A stretch of 64,000 nucleotides of DNA from a candidate division FCPU426 bacterium (GTDB lineage: Bacteria; Oederibacteriota; Muellerivitia; Muellerivitales; DAHXKG01), in NCBI GenBank assembly GCA_027366525.1, contig DAHXKG010000004.1, forward strand, positions 62,001-126,000, written 5' to 3'. How positions within the stretch are numbered: position 1 is the first letter of the stretch; each line of letters opens with the position of its first letter. The notes under the pieces were generated by a model. That model searched no databases. It had not been told where the DNA came from and saw only the letters and a program-made list of their open reading frames with translations. Below, piece by piece: positions 31,871-41,320 of the stretch. A program made the translations under genes and the position numbers.

Positions 31871-32526
31871 TGGCTCTGCGAATCATTATATTGGGTGAGC
31901 CCGGTGCTGGTAAAGGAACCTATTCTGCAGAATTGGTCAAACATTATCAAATTCCTCAGATTTCAACTGGCGATATGCTGCGAGCAGCTATTAAAATGAA
32001 CTCACCGGTTGGATTGAAGGCACAGGAATACATGAAGCAAGGGGCATTAGTTCCAGATTCGGTGGTCATTGAATTAATTCGTCAACGCGTCAAAGAACCC
32101 GATGCACAGCAGGGATTTATCTTAGATGGTTTTCCGCGCACGCTAGTTCAAGCTGAAAGTTTGGACGAATTACTCAAAGCTAATGGTATTCCACTTACGC
32201 TTGTTGTTAAGCTTGATATTTCTAGGGAAATTTTGATCCAGCGATTAACTGGCCGAAGAATTTGTCAAACCTGTGGTTCGGTATTTAATGTATTTACAAT
32301 GAAGCCCAAAAAAGAAGGTATTTGTGATAAATGCAACGGCGAATTAATTCAACGTCCGGATGATCAAATGGCGACTATTGAAAATCGATTAGAAGTGTAT
32401 CAGAAGCAAACGGCTCCATTGATTCACTTTTATGAAGGTAAGGGAATTTTAGAACATCTGCAGGCTGAGAATTCAATCGAAAACGTTTTTCGGAAATTTT
32501 TAAGTATTATAAATGAGAGATTATAA
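31870..32526 (+). CDS. adk: adenylate kinase with zinc-binding lid
   Basis: Interconverts ATP + AMP and two ADP. The 218 residues begin with the P-loop GEPGAGKGT (9-17). The lid contains C132, C135, C152 and C155, the structural zinc site seen in Gram-positive and many other bacteria but absent in E. coli. DGFPRT is intact. It sits between secY and map, a widespread arrangement. Confidence 0.97.
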   Translation: MALRIIILGEPGAGKGTYSAELVKHYQIPQISTGDMLRAAIKMNSPVGLKAQEYMKQGALVPDSVVIELIRQRVKEPDAQQGFILDGFPRTLVQAESLDELLKANGIPLTLVVKLDISREILIQRLTGRRICQTCGSVFNVFTMKPKKEGICDKCNGELIQRPDDQMATIENRLEVYQKQTAPLIHFYEGKGILEHLQAENSIENVFRKFLSIINERL

Positions 32527-32532
32527 TTTAAA

Positions 32533-33282
32533 ATGATCATATTGAAGTCAAAATCAGAATTGGAATTAATGCGCAAAAGTGGGCGAATTGTTGGGCAAGT
32601 TTTATTAGAGCTTGAAAAACGAATAAGGCCAGGAGTGAAAACTCGAGATCTTGATAAGATTTCATATGAACTATTTATTGAAAACGGCTGTGTGCCAGCT
32701 TTTCTTGGATATCATGGATATCCGGCAACGATTTGTAGTTCAATTAATGAAGAAGTTGTCCATGGCATACCGGGGGATCGCGTTCTTGAAGAAGGAGATA
32801 TTGTTGGAATTGATATTGGAGCATATTATAATGGGTACTGTGGGGATGCTGCAAGAACCTTTCCAGTTGGGAAAATATCGAAATCTTTGGAGCGGTTATT
32901 AACAATAACCTTTCAAGCGCTCAATATTGGAATTCAACAGTGCCATGCGGGGAATCATATATCCGATATTGGATATGCGATTCAATCCTTTGTTGAACAG
33001 CAGGGATATTCAGTTGTTAAAGATTACGTTGGGCACGGGATAGGTAAAGCGATGCATGAAGATCCCCAAGTCCCCAATTATGGTGAACCCCATGTTGGTT
33101 CGGAAATTTTAGATGGAATGTGTTTGGCATTAGAGCCTATGGTAAATGAGGGCACGGATGCTGTTAAGGTTCTCGAAGATGGATGGACTGTAATCACTGC
33201 GGATGGAAAATATTCTGCTCATTTTGAAGATACAGTGGGAATTATTGACGGGCAGGCAGAGAATTTAACAAGAATTAAATAA
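32533..33282 (+). CDS. map: methionine aminopeptidase, type I
   Basis: Removes initiator methionine from nascent proteins. The 249 residues form the pita-bread fold with two-metal ligands visible in [48 protein letters not shown] and the final HFEDT. It lacks an N-terminal zinc-finger extension (type Ia). The first ATG is used; six bases after adk. Confidence 0.97.
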   Translation: MIILKSKSELELMRKSGRIVGQVLLELEKRIRPGVKTRDLDKISYELFIENGCVPAFLGYHGYPATICSSINEEVVHGIPGDRVLEEGDIVGIDIGAYYNGYCGDAARTFPVGKISKSLERLLTITFQALNIGIQQCHAGNHISDIGYAIQSFVEQQGYSVVKDYVGHGIGKAMHEDPQVPNYGEPHVGSEILDGMCLALEPMVNEGTDAVKVLEDGWTVITADGKYSAHFEDTVGIIDGQAENLTRIK

Positions 33283-33304
33283 AAAGATGAGGACTTGTAA
33301 TATA

Positions 33305-33523
33305 ATGCCAAAAGAGGAAGCCATTTCAGTCGACGGAACTGTTATTGAGGCACTCCCCAATGCCAGTTTTCGTGTCGAATTGGAAAATAAACATGTTGTA
33401 CTCGCACATGTTTCTGGAAAAATGAGAATGAATTTTATTCGTATTCTTCCAGGAGACCGCGTTACGATAGAATTATCCCCGTATGATCTTTCTCGGGGAA
33501 GAATTATGTATCGATTTCGATAA
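33305..33523 (+). CDS. infA: translation initiation factor IF-1
   Basis: Occupies the A site during initiation. The start is ATG 33305, giving [20 protein letters not shown] and the usual 72 residues. An upstream in-frame ATG at 33287 would add six unrelated residues and use up the SD region. OB-fold segments and the end [12 protein letters not shown] are standard. Confidence 0.96.
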   Translation: MPKEEAISVDGTVIEALPNASFRVELENKHVVLAHVSGKMRMNFIRILPGDRVTIELSPYDLSRGRIMYRFR

Positions 33524-33545
33524 GTGATTTTTAGGAAGGAATGCA

Positions 33546-33659
33546 ATGAAAGTTAGAGCGTCAGTAAAACCTATTTGTGCAAAATGCAAAGTGATTCGAC
33601 GTCGTAGGGTTGTGAGGATTATTTGTTCAAATCCCAAACATAAGCAACGGCAAGGTTAA
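33546..33659 (+). CDS. rpmJ: 50S ribosomal protein L36, zinc-binding type
   Basis: A 37-residue protein, [16 protein letters not shown] at the start. C11, C14, C27 and H32 form the zinc site. AGGAA precedes the ATG. It lies in the conserved place between infA and rpsM. Confidence 0.96.
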   Translation: MKVRASVKPICAKCKVIRRRRVVRIICSNPKHKQRQG

Positions 33660-33668
33660 GGAGAAGAT

Positions 33669-34055
33669 ATGGCAAGAATTTCTGGAATTGATTTACCCCG
33701 CGAGAAGCGAATTGAGGTGGGGTTAACATATGTTTATGGAATTGGCTCTGCACTCGCTAAAAGAATATTAAAAAAAGCTAACGTCAATCCAGATATTCGG
33801 GTTAAAAACTTGAAGGATGATGAGCTTGGAAGAATTCAAAATGTCATTAATCTTGACAATGTTAAAGTCGAAGGCGATCTGAGACGTGAAACTTCGATGA
33901 ATATCAAGCGGTTGATCGATATTGGAACCTATCGGGGCCAGAGACATCGCAAAGGGCTCCCAGTAAGAGGGCAACGAACTCGAACTAATTCGAGAACTCG
34001 AAAGGGGCCTAAAAAAACAGTTGGAAGTGGCCGTCGCAGTGAAGAGAAGAAGTAA
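33669..34055 (+). CDS. rpsM: 30S ribosomal protein S13
   Basis: Forms head-to-50S bridges and contacts the P-site tRNA. The 128 residues begin [21 protein letters not shown]; the C-terminal [18 protein letters not shown] is diagnostic, followed by a basic tail ending [10 protein letters not shown]. Confidence 0.97.
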   Translation: MARISGIDLPREKRIEVGLTYVYGIGSALAKRILKKANVNPDIRVKNLKDDELGRIQNVINLDNVKVEGDLRRETSMNIKRLIDIGTYRGQRHRKGLPVRGQRTRTNSRTRKGPKKTVGSGRRSEEKK

Positions 34056-34080
34056 ATTTTAATTCTTAAGGGAGAGGCAA

Positions 34081-34518
34081 GTGGTGGAGGACTCAGAAGT
34101 TAATATAAAAGGTTCAGAAAGCGCAACGGATGCCAAATCCGTAGCAGCAAATTCGCGAAAGTCAAAGCGGGCCTCGCGTAATGGAATTGTCCATATACAA
34201 TGTACATTTAACAATACCATTGTTACGGTGACGGATATGCAAGGCAGTACTTTAACATGGGCGTCTGCGGGCGCTTTAAACTTCAAAGGGAGTCGAAAAT
34301 CCACTCCGTTTGCAGCTCAAATTGCGGCTGAAACTGCGGGGAAAAAAGCAGTTGATTTAGGTGTCAAAAGCGTAGAGGTTTATGTGAAGGGGCCAGGATC
34401 AGGCCGGGAAGCTGCTATTCGATCCATCCAAACAAGTGGACTACAAATTTTGTTAATTAAGGATGTAACACCGATTCCGCATAATGGATGTCGTCCGCCG
34501 AAGCGACGTAGGGTCTAA
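34081..34518 (+). CDS. rpsK: 30S ribosomal protein S11 with N-terminal extension
   Basis: Platform protein next to the E-site mRNA. The start is GTG 34081, or the adjacent GTG 34084, after GGGAGAGG. The 145 residues are about 15 longer than usual, from an acidic, Ser/Ala-rich N-terminal stretch before the conserved [20 protein letters not shown]. The end [16 protein letters not shown] is standard. No later start fits the ribosome-binding site. Confidence 0.95.
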   Translation: MVEDSEVNIKGSESATDAKSVAANSRKSKRASRNGIVHIQCTFNNTIVTVTDMQGSTLTWASAGALNFKGSRKSTPFAAQIAAETAGKKAVDLGVKSVEVYVKGPGSGREAAIRSIQTSGLQILLIKDVTPIPHNGCRPPKRRRV

Positions 34519-34535
34519 TTTTAAGGAGAAAATGA

Positions 34536-35162
34536 ATGAGCCGACAGCTTTTATCAGTTTGTAAGCTTTGCCGTCGTGAAAACATGAAATTGTATTTAAA
34601 AGGAACACGATGTGAATCCGAGAAATGCGCATTTGACCGGAGGGGCTATGCTCCCGGCCAACATGGAATCAAGCGACGGAAAGATACGGAATACGGATTA
34701 CAATTGCGAGAGAAACAAAAAGTGAAACGAATTTACGGGCTTTTTGAAAAGCAATTTCGACGATATTTTGTGATTGCGTCACGTAAAAAAGGTGTTACAG
34801 GTGAAACGTTGCTTCAACTGTTAGAGCGACGTTTAGATAATACGGCCTATCGCCTAGGATTTGGAGAATCGAGACAACAAGCAAGGCAATTAGTGCGCCA
34901 TGGACTCATTTTAGTTAATGGCAAGAAGGTCAATATACCTTCCTATACCTTGGCTGCTGGGGATTCGATTTCTGTTCGAGGTGAATTTAAAGAAAATGTA
35001 ATGCTGAAACGATCAATAGAAAATTTCAAAAAACGAGGAACACCCGATTGGCTGGAATTGGATGCAACGACGCTTACTGGGAAATTTAAAAAAATTCCGA
35101 GCAAAGAAGAAATTGCATTGCCAGTTCAAGAACAGTTAATTGTGGAATTATATTCGAAATAA
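34536..35162 (+). CDS. rpsD: 30S ribosomal protein S4, zinc-binding type
   Basis: Initiates 30S body assembly and, in several bacteria, represses its own operon. The 208 residues carry the N-terminal cysteine cluster CKLC...CESEKC (zinc-binding form), the R-G-Y-x-P-G-Q-H-G segment and an S4 RNA-binding domain (about 97-157). ATG 34536 is used; an ATG four bases earlier is out of frame. Confidence 0.96.
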   Translation: MSRQLLSVCKLCRRENMKLYLKGTRCESEKCAFDRRGYAPGQHGIKRRKDTEYGLQLREKQKVKRIYGLFEKQFRRYFVIASRKKGVTGETLLQLLERRLDNTAYRLGFGESRQQARQLVRHGLILVNGKKVNIPSYTLAAGDSISVRGEFKENVMLKRSIENFKKRGTPDWLELDATTLTGKFKKIPSKEEIALPVQEQLIVELYSK

Positions 35163-35212
35163 ATTTTTAAATTTTTCATAGTTGTGGGAGTTATTTTAAA
35201 GTGGGAGGAAAC

Positions 35213-36229
35213 ATGCAAATAGGGAACGTGCAAATTCCAAAATTTTTGGATTATGAGAAAGAAACATTAACATCAACTTATGGAAAATTCATTGCGGAAC
35301 CATTTGAACGGGGGTATGGGCATTCGATTGGAAATTCACTAAGACGAATTCTGTTATCGTCGATTCCTGGTGCAGCTGTTACCACAGTTAAATTTGAAAA
35401 TGTACCGCATGAGTTTTCTTCAATTCCAGGGTTGGTTGAAGATACAACCGAAATTCTTTTAAACTTGAAAGAACTGAAAGTTAAATTGTTAAATGGTTCT
35501 TCTAAGGTTATTCGACTTTCGGTGAAGGGCGAAAAAAATATTACTGCTGGTGATTTGCAGGTTGATGCCGATGTTGAAGTTTTAAATCCAACTCTGCATT
35601 TGGGCACTTTAACAGAAGCCGATGCTTCGTTAGAGATGGAGATTGAAATTGCCGAAGGACGTGGATATGCTCCAGCTGACCGCAATAAACGTGAAGGACA
35701 GCCGATTGGAGTTATCCCGATGGATTCCATTTTTACTCCGGTAACTCAAGTGCGGTATTCGATTGAAGCCGCACGTATTGGACAAATGACGGATTATGAT
35801 AAGCTCATTATGGAAATTTGGACGGATGGGCGCGTTAAGCCGGAAGATGCAATGGCTCAGTCTGCTCGCATTTTAAGAGATTCGTTGCAGATCTTTATTA
35901 ATTTTGAAGAAGAACCGGTTCCAGTGGATAATTCAGTAAGCGAGGAAGAAGAGCGCTTGCGAGAAATTCTTAATGAAAGCGTTGAGGAACTTGAATTATC
36001 AGTTCGATCGGCAAATTGTCTTAAAACGGCCAATATTAAAACAATCGGTGATTTAGTTAAGCGTACCGAAGCGGACATGCTAAAGTACAAAAATTTTGGT
36101 CGAAAATCCCTTAATGAAATTAAGGAAATTTTGGGAAGCATGCAACTATCTTTTGGAATGGATGTTGATTCCATTTTGCATCGAGAGAAGAAAGAACCAG
36201 CATCGATCTGGTCCGAAGCAAATATTTAA
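35213..36229 (+). CDS. rpoA: DNA-directed RNA polymerase subunit alpha
   Basis: Dimer scaffold of RNA polymerase with a C-terminal DNA- and activator-binding domain. GGGAGGA is followed by ATG 35213; an upstream in-frame GTG at 35201 overlaps that site and is rejected. The 338 residues include the assembly segment GYGHSIGNSLRRILLSSIPG and the C-terminal domain with LELSVRSANCLKTANIKTIGDL and GRKSLNEIKEIL. Confidence 0.97.
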   Translation: MQIGNVQIPKFLDYEKETLTSTYGKFIAEPFERGYGHSIGNSLRRILLSSIPGAAVTTVKFENVPHEFSSIPGLVEDTTEILLNLKELKVKLLNGSSKVIRLSVKGEKNITAGDLQVDADVEVLNPTLHLGTLTEADASLEMEIEIAEGRGYAPADRNKREGQPIGVIPMDSIFTPVTQVRYSIEAARIGQMTDYDKLIMEIWTDGRVKPEDAMAQSARILRDSLQIFINFEEEPVPVDNSVSEEEERLREILNESVEELELSVRSANCLKTANIKTIGDLVKRTEADMLKYKNFGRKSLNEIKEILGSMQLSFGMDVDSILHREKKEPASIWSEANI

Positions 36230-36252
36230 TTTTATTTAATTGAGGAGTTTTT

Positions 36253-36708
36253 ATGCGGCACGCCAGAAATCATGGTCATTTAGGCGTTCAACCAGCACAT
36301 CGTCGAGCATTGATTCGGAATATGGTAACCTCTCTTTTTAAACATGAACGAATTGAGACGACGAGAGCTCGTGCGAAAGAGGCTCGACGGTATGCAGAAA
36401 AAATGATTACACTTGCTAAAAAGGAAACGCTAGCGTCTAAGCGGCTTGTGCTTGGATTTGTTCGTGAACGAGAAGTTGTTCATAAATTGTTTTCAAATCT
36501 AATTTATCGGTATGCCAATCGGCATGGTGGCTATACAAGGATTTTAAAGTTGGGAGCACGCCATGGCGATCGAGCGGAAATGGTTTTTCTGGAGTTAATG
36601 GATCGGCCCATTGTTCCTGAGGTTGATAACAAAGCCAATAAAACTGCAGTAGAAGCTTCGAAAGAAGAAAAAAGCAAATCAAAAGTAGCTGCTGCTGGAA
36701 ATTCATAA
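36253..36708 (+). CDS. rplQ: 50S ribosomal protein L17
   Basis: Lies at the tunnel exit. The 151 residues begin with MRHARNHGHLGVQPAHRRAL. The last 30 or so residues are a Lys/Glu/Ala-rich tail beyond the conserved core, which usually ends near residue 120. Last gene of the alpha cluster; no intrinsic terminator is visible after it. Confidence 0.96.
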   Translation: MRHARNHGHLGVQPAHRRALIRNMVTSLFKHERIETTRARAKEARRYAEKMITLAKKETLASKRLVLGFVREREVVHKLFSNLIYRYANRHGGYTRILKLGARHGDRAEMVFLELMDRPIVPEVDNKANKTAVEASKEEKSKSKVAAAGNS

Positions 36709-36734
36709 TATTTCTTTTGACGGGATATAATGAA

Positions 36735-37280
36735 ATGTTTAAAATGTACATTATGTATTTAAATCGTTTCAAGCTCATTTTACTAGTGGTTTTTTTAAGT
36801 GGAGTTGTTTTGTCTCCTCTAAAGGCTCAAGCACAAAATTTTACAGGGCTTACTGGAGGGTTAGTTTCTACGCAGCATACGCGATTTTATAAAGATCCAA
36901 CGAATGCATTTTTGTTAGCTTTTTTCCCGGGTATTTTAATACATGGCTTTGGGAGTTTTTATGCCCAAGATCCATTGATGGGCACAAGTTTGTTGACCGG
37001 TGAAGTTATTTCACTGATCGGAGTTACGTTTGGAGCGATCATCCATAGCAACCCATCCAATTATACAGGTACATTTCTGGGGCCATCATCAGGAACTGTT
37101 AAAAACAATGGAGCGAATATGATGCTCTATGGTGGGCTGTTGTTTGGAATTACCTGGGTCGTGGATATGGTTCATGCCCCGATTGCAGCGCGTAGTTATG
37201 ATGAAAGAAATAATTTGCAACCCATTGCTTGGATTTCTCCTCAAGGGACGCCAATGCTTGCAATGAATTGGAAATTTTAA
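36735..37280 (+). CDS. exported membrane-associated protein of unknown function
   Basis: A 181-residue protein from ATG 36735; ATGs at 36744 and 36753 also keep a good signal peptide, and SD support is weak for all. The hydrophobic segment LILLVVFLSGVVLS is followed by AQAQ, a likely signal peptidase site. The mature part has two or three further hydrophobic segments and the phrase FFPGILIHGFGSFYAQDP, which recalls small P13-like membrane proteins in spirochaetes and other diderms. That resemblance is weak. The C-terminus ends in Phe. The position between the ribosomal cluster and a porin suggests an envelope role. Confidence 0.6.
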   Translation: MFKMYIMYLNRFKLILLVVFLSGVVLSPLKAQAQNFTGLTGGLVSTQHTRFYKDPTNAFLLAFFPGILIHGFGSFYAQDPLMGTSLLTGEVISLIGVTFGAIIHSNPSNYTGTFLGPSSGTVKNNGANMMLYGGLLFGITWVVDMVHAPIAARSYDERNNLQPIAWISPQGTPMLAMNWKF

Positions 37281-37462
37281 TCACTTCAAGTTTTATTTCC
37301 CATTTGTATACGGTCATCAATAAAATAACAATTTAAAATCGACGCGATTACCAGCATGGCGATTTCAAAATATCGTGATGACAGGTTAATAATTAAGTTT
37401 TAAATTTTTTTTAAGTATGCAGAATTCCAAAAATGTATTTTTCTATTGAAATCAACGAGCAT

Positions 37463-37522
37463 TATTCATGCTATGGTATTTTTGTATGAGTGCTATCATA
37501 CAAAAATACCATAACATGAATA
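37463..37522. repeat. 27-bp inverted repeat with 6-base loop
   Basis: Arms 37463-37489 and 37496-37522 are complementary at 26 of 27 positions, with a GTGCTA loop. No T-run follows on either side, so it is not a typical intrinsic terminator. The surrounding gap (37281-37665, about 385 bases) holds no plausible gene. A second, smaller dyad (CGACATT/AATGTCG, 37549-37555 with 37564-37570) lies between it and the porin-like gene. It could be an RNA structure in a leader, a protein-binding dyad, or a relic of a small mobile element. No second copy was noticed in this window. Confidence 0.85.
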
Positions 37523-37665
37523 CACTGGTAATGGATGTTTAAGTTGGTCGACATTTATTTTTGAATGTCGCAATGTCGGTTTGTATTTTAGCAGTAAGAT
37601 TTGCGATTCATTGAAAGAGTAGCTATTGTAGATTCTTGAAAATGAAATCTCTTGGAGGAGATATT

Positions 37666-39054
37666 ATGAAAAAGTTACTTGGATGGGTAGGTTTTCTTTT
37701 TTTATTGCTAGGAACAACAATACCTGCTTTTTCAGCAGAAATTGTTAACACTCCAAATTTAACATTGAATTTGGGTGGCCGATTTCAGCTATTAGGCGAG
37801 CTGGAAGGGATTATTCCGGGTGCAGCGATTCGTAATTTTAATCGAATTTATCTGTTCAATTCAGAAGATCGATTATTTGCAAACGGAAATTATAATGACG
37901 TTCAGTTTTATTTTGAAACCGCCATGGGTGGTGAGGCTTTGAATTCTTCTAATAATCAAATTAACCTTTTGGAATTTAATGCATCCGTACCAATCCACGA
38001 TACGACCTTGATTGTAACTGCTGGACAATTTAAAGTTCCAGTTAATCTTGAAAGTGCCGATTATGATGGAAATATGCTCTTTGCAGAAAAATCACCGCTT
38101 ATGCAACTGTTTTTTAATACAGGGTATGATACGGGTATTGCGCTCAGAGGTACGAGCGGGAATTTTGATGCCCTTATTGGAACGATTAGCGGGGCTCCCG
38201 ATTTACCTCAGCGCTATTTGCCTGAAATCATGAAATTCCCTCCTATGGTTATGGCACGAATTGGTTATTCCGATGGGATTGCGTATCATCCCTTTCATCC
38301 CAAACAAATGGGATTCAAAATGCCTAAAAAAAGTGCGTTTGCCATTCACCTCAATGGGGAATATATTAATGATAGCAATGCAGGTCATGCCACTGACTTA
38401 GCACTCCAGAACGGATATAGTTCTGTTGCCGATTACAATTCTTATTATGGGAATGCACTTCTCAATTCTGCGTTTAATCCCTTTTTAGGAAAAACCGCAG
38501 CTGGTTTTGGACCGGTTGATGCCACCTATTGGCAGACAAGTGTAGATTTGCAATATAGAGCTCCGCTGGATGGAACAGTATTTACACTTCAGGCTCAGGC
38601 CAATGTTGCGAAATTTAGCGCCAGAAATTTTACACCCGTAATAATTCAGAACGGAACCACCACCACGGGCAATATTGGCGTAGAAGGTGCTGAAATTCAA
38701 GCATCTGTTGGAAATAATCCATGGATCGTGGCAGGACGATTTGCAGTAGTGGATCCGTCAAATTCATTGATGACGTCGGTAGTTTCTGGTGGCGTAACAA
38801 TGATGGTACAAGCAACTGGAACCGAACCCATTTATGAAGTAACGTTCCCATCCATCACCTGGAATATCAATTCAAGTACCAAAATTATTGCAGAAGGCAT
38901 GGGCCTAATTGATACGCCAGTGATTAATTCCAACGATGGAACTTATATCATGACGGAAATGCCATCAGAAATTTCTGCGGGTATTAATACGAGTGCGATT
39001 CATCGAGCAAGTTTTATTCCGGTTGGAAGAATGATGTTCCAGTTTAGCTTCTAA
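37666..39054 (+). CDS. outer-membrane porin-like beta-barrel protein
   Basis: GGAGGAG stands just before ATG 37666 and a signal peptide follows (MKKLLGWVGFLFLLL, cut near FSA-E). The 462-residue product shows alternating-hydrophobicity segments and ends MMFQFSF, the terminal Phe typical of barrels inserted by the Bam complex. The N-terminal part (LNLGGRFQLLGELEG, then FYFETAMGG, TLIVTAGQFKVPVN) resembles phosphate-selective-porin-like (OprO/OprP type) proteins. The solute is unknown. It is a single-gene unit, with a structured upstream gap and a perfect hairpin right after the stop. Confidence 0.72.
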   Translation: MKKLLGWVGFLFLLLGTTIPAFSAEIVNTPNLTLNLGGRFQLLGELEGIIPGAAIRNFNRIYLFNSEDRLFANGNYNDVQFYFETAMGGEALNSSNNQINLLEFNASVPIHDTTLIVTAGQFKVPVNLESADYDGNMLFAEKSPLMQLFFNTGYDTGIALRGTSGNFDALIGTISGAPDLPQRYLPEIMKFPPMVMARIGYSDGIAYHPFHPKQMGFKMPKKSAFAIHLNGEYINDSNAGHATDLALQNGYSSVADYNSYYGNALLNSAFNPFLGKTAAGFGPVDATYWQTSVDLQYRAPLDGTVFTLQAQANVAKFSARNFTPVIIQNGTTTTGNIGVEGAEIQASVGNNPWIVAGRFAVVDPSNSLMTSVVSGGVTMMVQATGTEPIYEVTFPSITWNINSSTKIIAEGMGLIDTPVINSNDGTYIMTEMPSEISAGINTSAIHRASFIPVGRMMFQFSF

Positions 39055-39063
39055 GGTTTAAAT

Positions 39064-39104
39064 GAGTAACCTTCATGAAAATTAATTTTTCATGAAGGTT
39101 ACTC
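39064..39104 (+). terminator. 18-bp perfect hairpin after the porin-like gene
   Basis: Arms 39064-39081 and 39087-39104 pair perfectly with a five-base loop, beginning nine bases after the stop. Flanking TTTAAAT/ATTTAAA can extend the stem past a three-base bulge. There is no long T-run after the stem, so termination may be Rho-independent but weak, or the hairpin may protect the transcript's 3' end. Confidence 0.65.
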
Positions 39105-39180
39105 TAGATTTAAAAATTGCAATGAGTTAAAAATTGAACGAAAATAGGATTTTGAATGCATCTCCATTTGATACAAAACA

Positions 39181-39816
39181 ATGAGCGAGAAGGAAATCGG
39201 TTTGAATCTCAAACGTGTAGCAATATTTTTGATTTTAGCTATATTATGGCCCGCAATGAGTTTTGCGGCCTCTCCGATTTCTGTTGTTTTTTTTGAAAAT
39301 CATAATTGTTATCAAATTGAAGGGTGCTTTTCGATTTCAGCAAACCGGTATGTGATTTGGAAAGTACTGACCAACTACAATCATATTTCTGACTTTGTTC
39401 AAAACATGAAATTTAGTCATGTGAAAATCCAAAAAGGTAATAATCTTCTTTTAGAACAAAATGCAGTAGAGGGTTTTTTGTTTTTTACTAAAACCATTCG
39501 AGTGCTTTTAGACGTTCATGAAGTCCCCGAAAAATTCATTTATTTTAGGGATGTTAACTATAAAGATTTTAAATTCTATCAAGGATATTGGGCGATAAAA
39601 TCCGCTGGAGCATCCAAACAAGTTTTTTATAGTTTGGCTGCACAAGCTAATTTTTCTGCGCCGGCATTTTTATCAGGAGGGATTGCGGAGGGCAGCGTGC
39701 TGCAACTTTTGAAATCAGTTCGAAAAGAAATTTTAGTTCAACAAACAATTTCGGAAAAGAAAACCATAGAGACGGTATCGATGATGCCAATACACACTCA
39801 GCTCAAAAAAAAATAA
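39181..39816 (+). CDS. secreted SRPBCC (polyketide cyclase/COQ10-like) protein
   Basis: A 211-residue protein with an N-terminal signal sequence (KRVAIFLILAILWPAMSFA) and one lipid-binding-type START/SRPBCC domain. Typical phrases are RYVIWKVLTNYNHISDFVQNM, TKTIRVLLDV and FYQGYWAIK. The fold binds hydrophobic ligands; the ligand here is unknown. ATG 39181 lacks an SD, whereas TTG 39202 has AAGGAA six bases upstream and still leaves an intact signal peptide, so the true start may be 39202. It follows the porin-like gene's hairpin. Confidence 0.7.
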   Translation: MSEKEIGLNLKRVAIFLILAILWPAMSFAASPISVVFFENHNCYQIEGCFSISANRYVIWKVLTNYNHISDFVQNMKFSHVKIQKGNNLLLEQNAVEGFLFFTKTIRVLLDVHEVPEKFIYFRDVNYKDFKFYQGYWAIKSAGASKQVFYSLAAQANFSAPAFLSGGIAEGSVLQLLKSVRKEILVQQTISEKKTIETVSMMPIHTQLKKK

Positions 39817-39893
39817 AGAGACCGTTTTGTTCATTGTCAACTAATGCTATGATGAATCTAGTGTCCGCGAAAATTAAATTAAGGAGTCGTTTA

Positions 39894-41312
39894 GTGAAAT
39901 ATCGACTTGAGCATGATTCAATTGGAGATTTGGAAGTTCCTCTCAATGCTTTATATGGTATTCAAACTCGACGAGCAGTTTTGAATTTTCCTATTAGTGA
40001 ATTACGACAGCACACCTCATTCATTTTTTCTATCGTTCAAATTAAGAAGGCCGCAGCCCGATTTCACCAGAAAGTTGGTTGGCTCGATTCTAAAAAAGCG
40101 ACTCAGATTATTCGTGCCGCTGACGAAATTTTGTTAAAATATCAGTGGTTAGATCACTTCGTTGTTGATGTCTATCAAGCTGGTGCAGGAACAAGTTGTA
40201 ATATGAATGTCAATGAAGTTTTGGCCAATCGCGCGATTGAGCTTCTTGGTGGGAAACGGGGACAATATCATTTGATCCATCCGAATGATCATGTTAACAT
40301 GGGTCAATCGACAAATGATGTTATCCCAACTGCCATGCGATTATCTACATTGGCGTTGCTTTCCCAGTTTATCCCGACATTGCAGAAACTTTCTCAAACT
40401 TTTTTGAAAAAATCCAACGAGTTCAAACGTGTTTATAAATCCGGACGCACCCATCTTCAAGATGCGGCACCAGTCACTCTCGGTCAAGAGTTTGCGGCGT
40501 ATGCCGAATCTTTGAAAAACCATGTTCAGCGTATTATTCAAGCTCAGAAAGATCTTTTTAATTTAGGTATTGGTGGGACCGCAGTGGGAACGGGATTAAA
40601 TACACATCCGGATTATCGACAGCACATGGTTAAGTTTCTGAGTGAACAAACGAAGTTCGCATTTCATGTGCATCCCAATACATTCGAGGCGATGCAAAGC
40701 ATGGCTCCTTTTGTTCAAGTTTCTAATGCAATCCGAAACTTAACATTAGATCTGATTCGCATTGGAAATGATTTGCGATTAATGACGAGTGGACCCACAA
40801 CGGGATTTGAAGAAATTATACTTCCGGCATTACAACCTGGATCATCAATTATGCCCGGCAAAGTTAATCCTTCTATGGTAGAATGTTTAAACATGGTGGG
40901 TTTTCAAGTTTTAGGACATGATGCAACTATTGCAATGGCTTCTCAAGCGGGACAGTTAGAGTTAAATGTAATGATGCCAGTGTTATCTTACAATTTACTT
41001 CAAGAAATATCGATTTTAACGAATTTGATCAAAGTTTTTGATGAAAAATGTGTTCAAGGTATCCAAGCCAATGTCCACCGGTGTTTAGAATATGCAGAAA
41101 AAAGCGTGTCGATTGCAACGGCTTTAAATCCTGTCATTGGATATGAAAAAGCTGCAGAAGTGGTAAAAAGTGCTTTAAAAGAAAGGAAAACAATTAAACA
41201 AATTGTATTAGAACGGCAAATTTTAAAGGAAGAACAATACCAACAAGTTGTCCAATTGCAAAAATTAGTAGATCCTTTGAATAAATCTTTTAAAACGCTT
41301 AAGAAAAAGTAG
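39894..41312 (+). CDS. aspA: aspartate ammonia-lyase
   Basis: Interconverts aspartate and fumarate plus ammonia. The start is GTG 39894, after AAGGAG with a seven-base gap and directly before YRLEHDSIGDLEVP, the family N-terminus; the frame is open 20 codons further upstream without similarity. The 472 residues contain GAGTSCNMNVNEVLANRA, HPNDHVNMGQSTNDVIPT and the superfamily signature GSSIMPGKVNP. The Y..E.DS.G start, GAGTS and HVNMGQST favour aspartase over class II fumarase, but fumarase is not fully excluded. Confidence 0.85.
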   Translation: MKYRLEHDSIGDLEVPLNALYGIQTRRAVLNFPISELRQHTSFIFSIVQIKKAAARFHQKVGWLDSKKATQIIRAADEILLKYQWLDHFVVDVYQAGAGTSCNMNVNEVLANRAIELLGGKRGQYHLIHPNDHVNMGQSTNDVIPTAMRLSTLALLSQFIPTLQKLSQTFLKKSNEFKRVYKSGRTHLQDAAPVTLGQEFAAYAESLKNHVQRIIQAQKDLFNLGIGGTAVGTGLNTHPDYRQHMVKFLSEQTKFAFHVHPNTFEAMQSMAPFVQVSNAIRNLTLDLIRIGNDLRLMTSGPTTGFEEIILPALQPGSSIMPGKVNPSMVECLNMVGFQVLGHDATIAMASQAGQLELNVMMPVLSYNLLQEISILTNLIKVFDEKCVQGIQANVHRCLEYAEKSVSIATALNPVIGYEKAAEVVKSALKERKTIKQIVLERQILKEEQYQQVVQLQKLVDPLNKSFKTLKKK

Positions 41313-41320
41313 CTTTGTTC

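Noticed and set aside
36717-36731. TTGACG and TATAAT next to each other after rplQ as a promoter
   Set aside because: The spacer is only about three bases, so they cannot act as a -35/-10 pair; no good -35 at the right distance from TATAAT.
37549-37570. Small dyad before the porin-like gene as a terminator
   Set aside because: Seven-base stem with an eight-base loop and no T-run after it; noted only as part of the gap.
39834-39893. Upstream extension of aspA to TTG 39834
   Set aside because: The added 20 residues do not fit the family; GTG 39894 has a well-placed AAGGAG.
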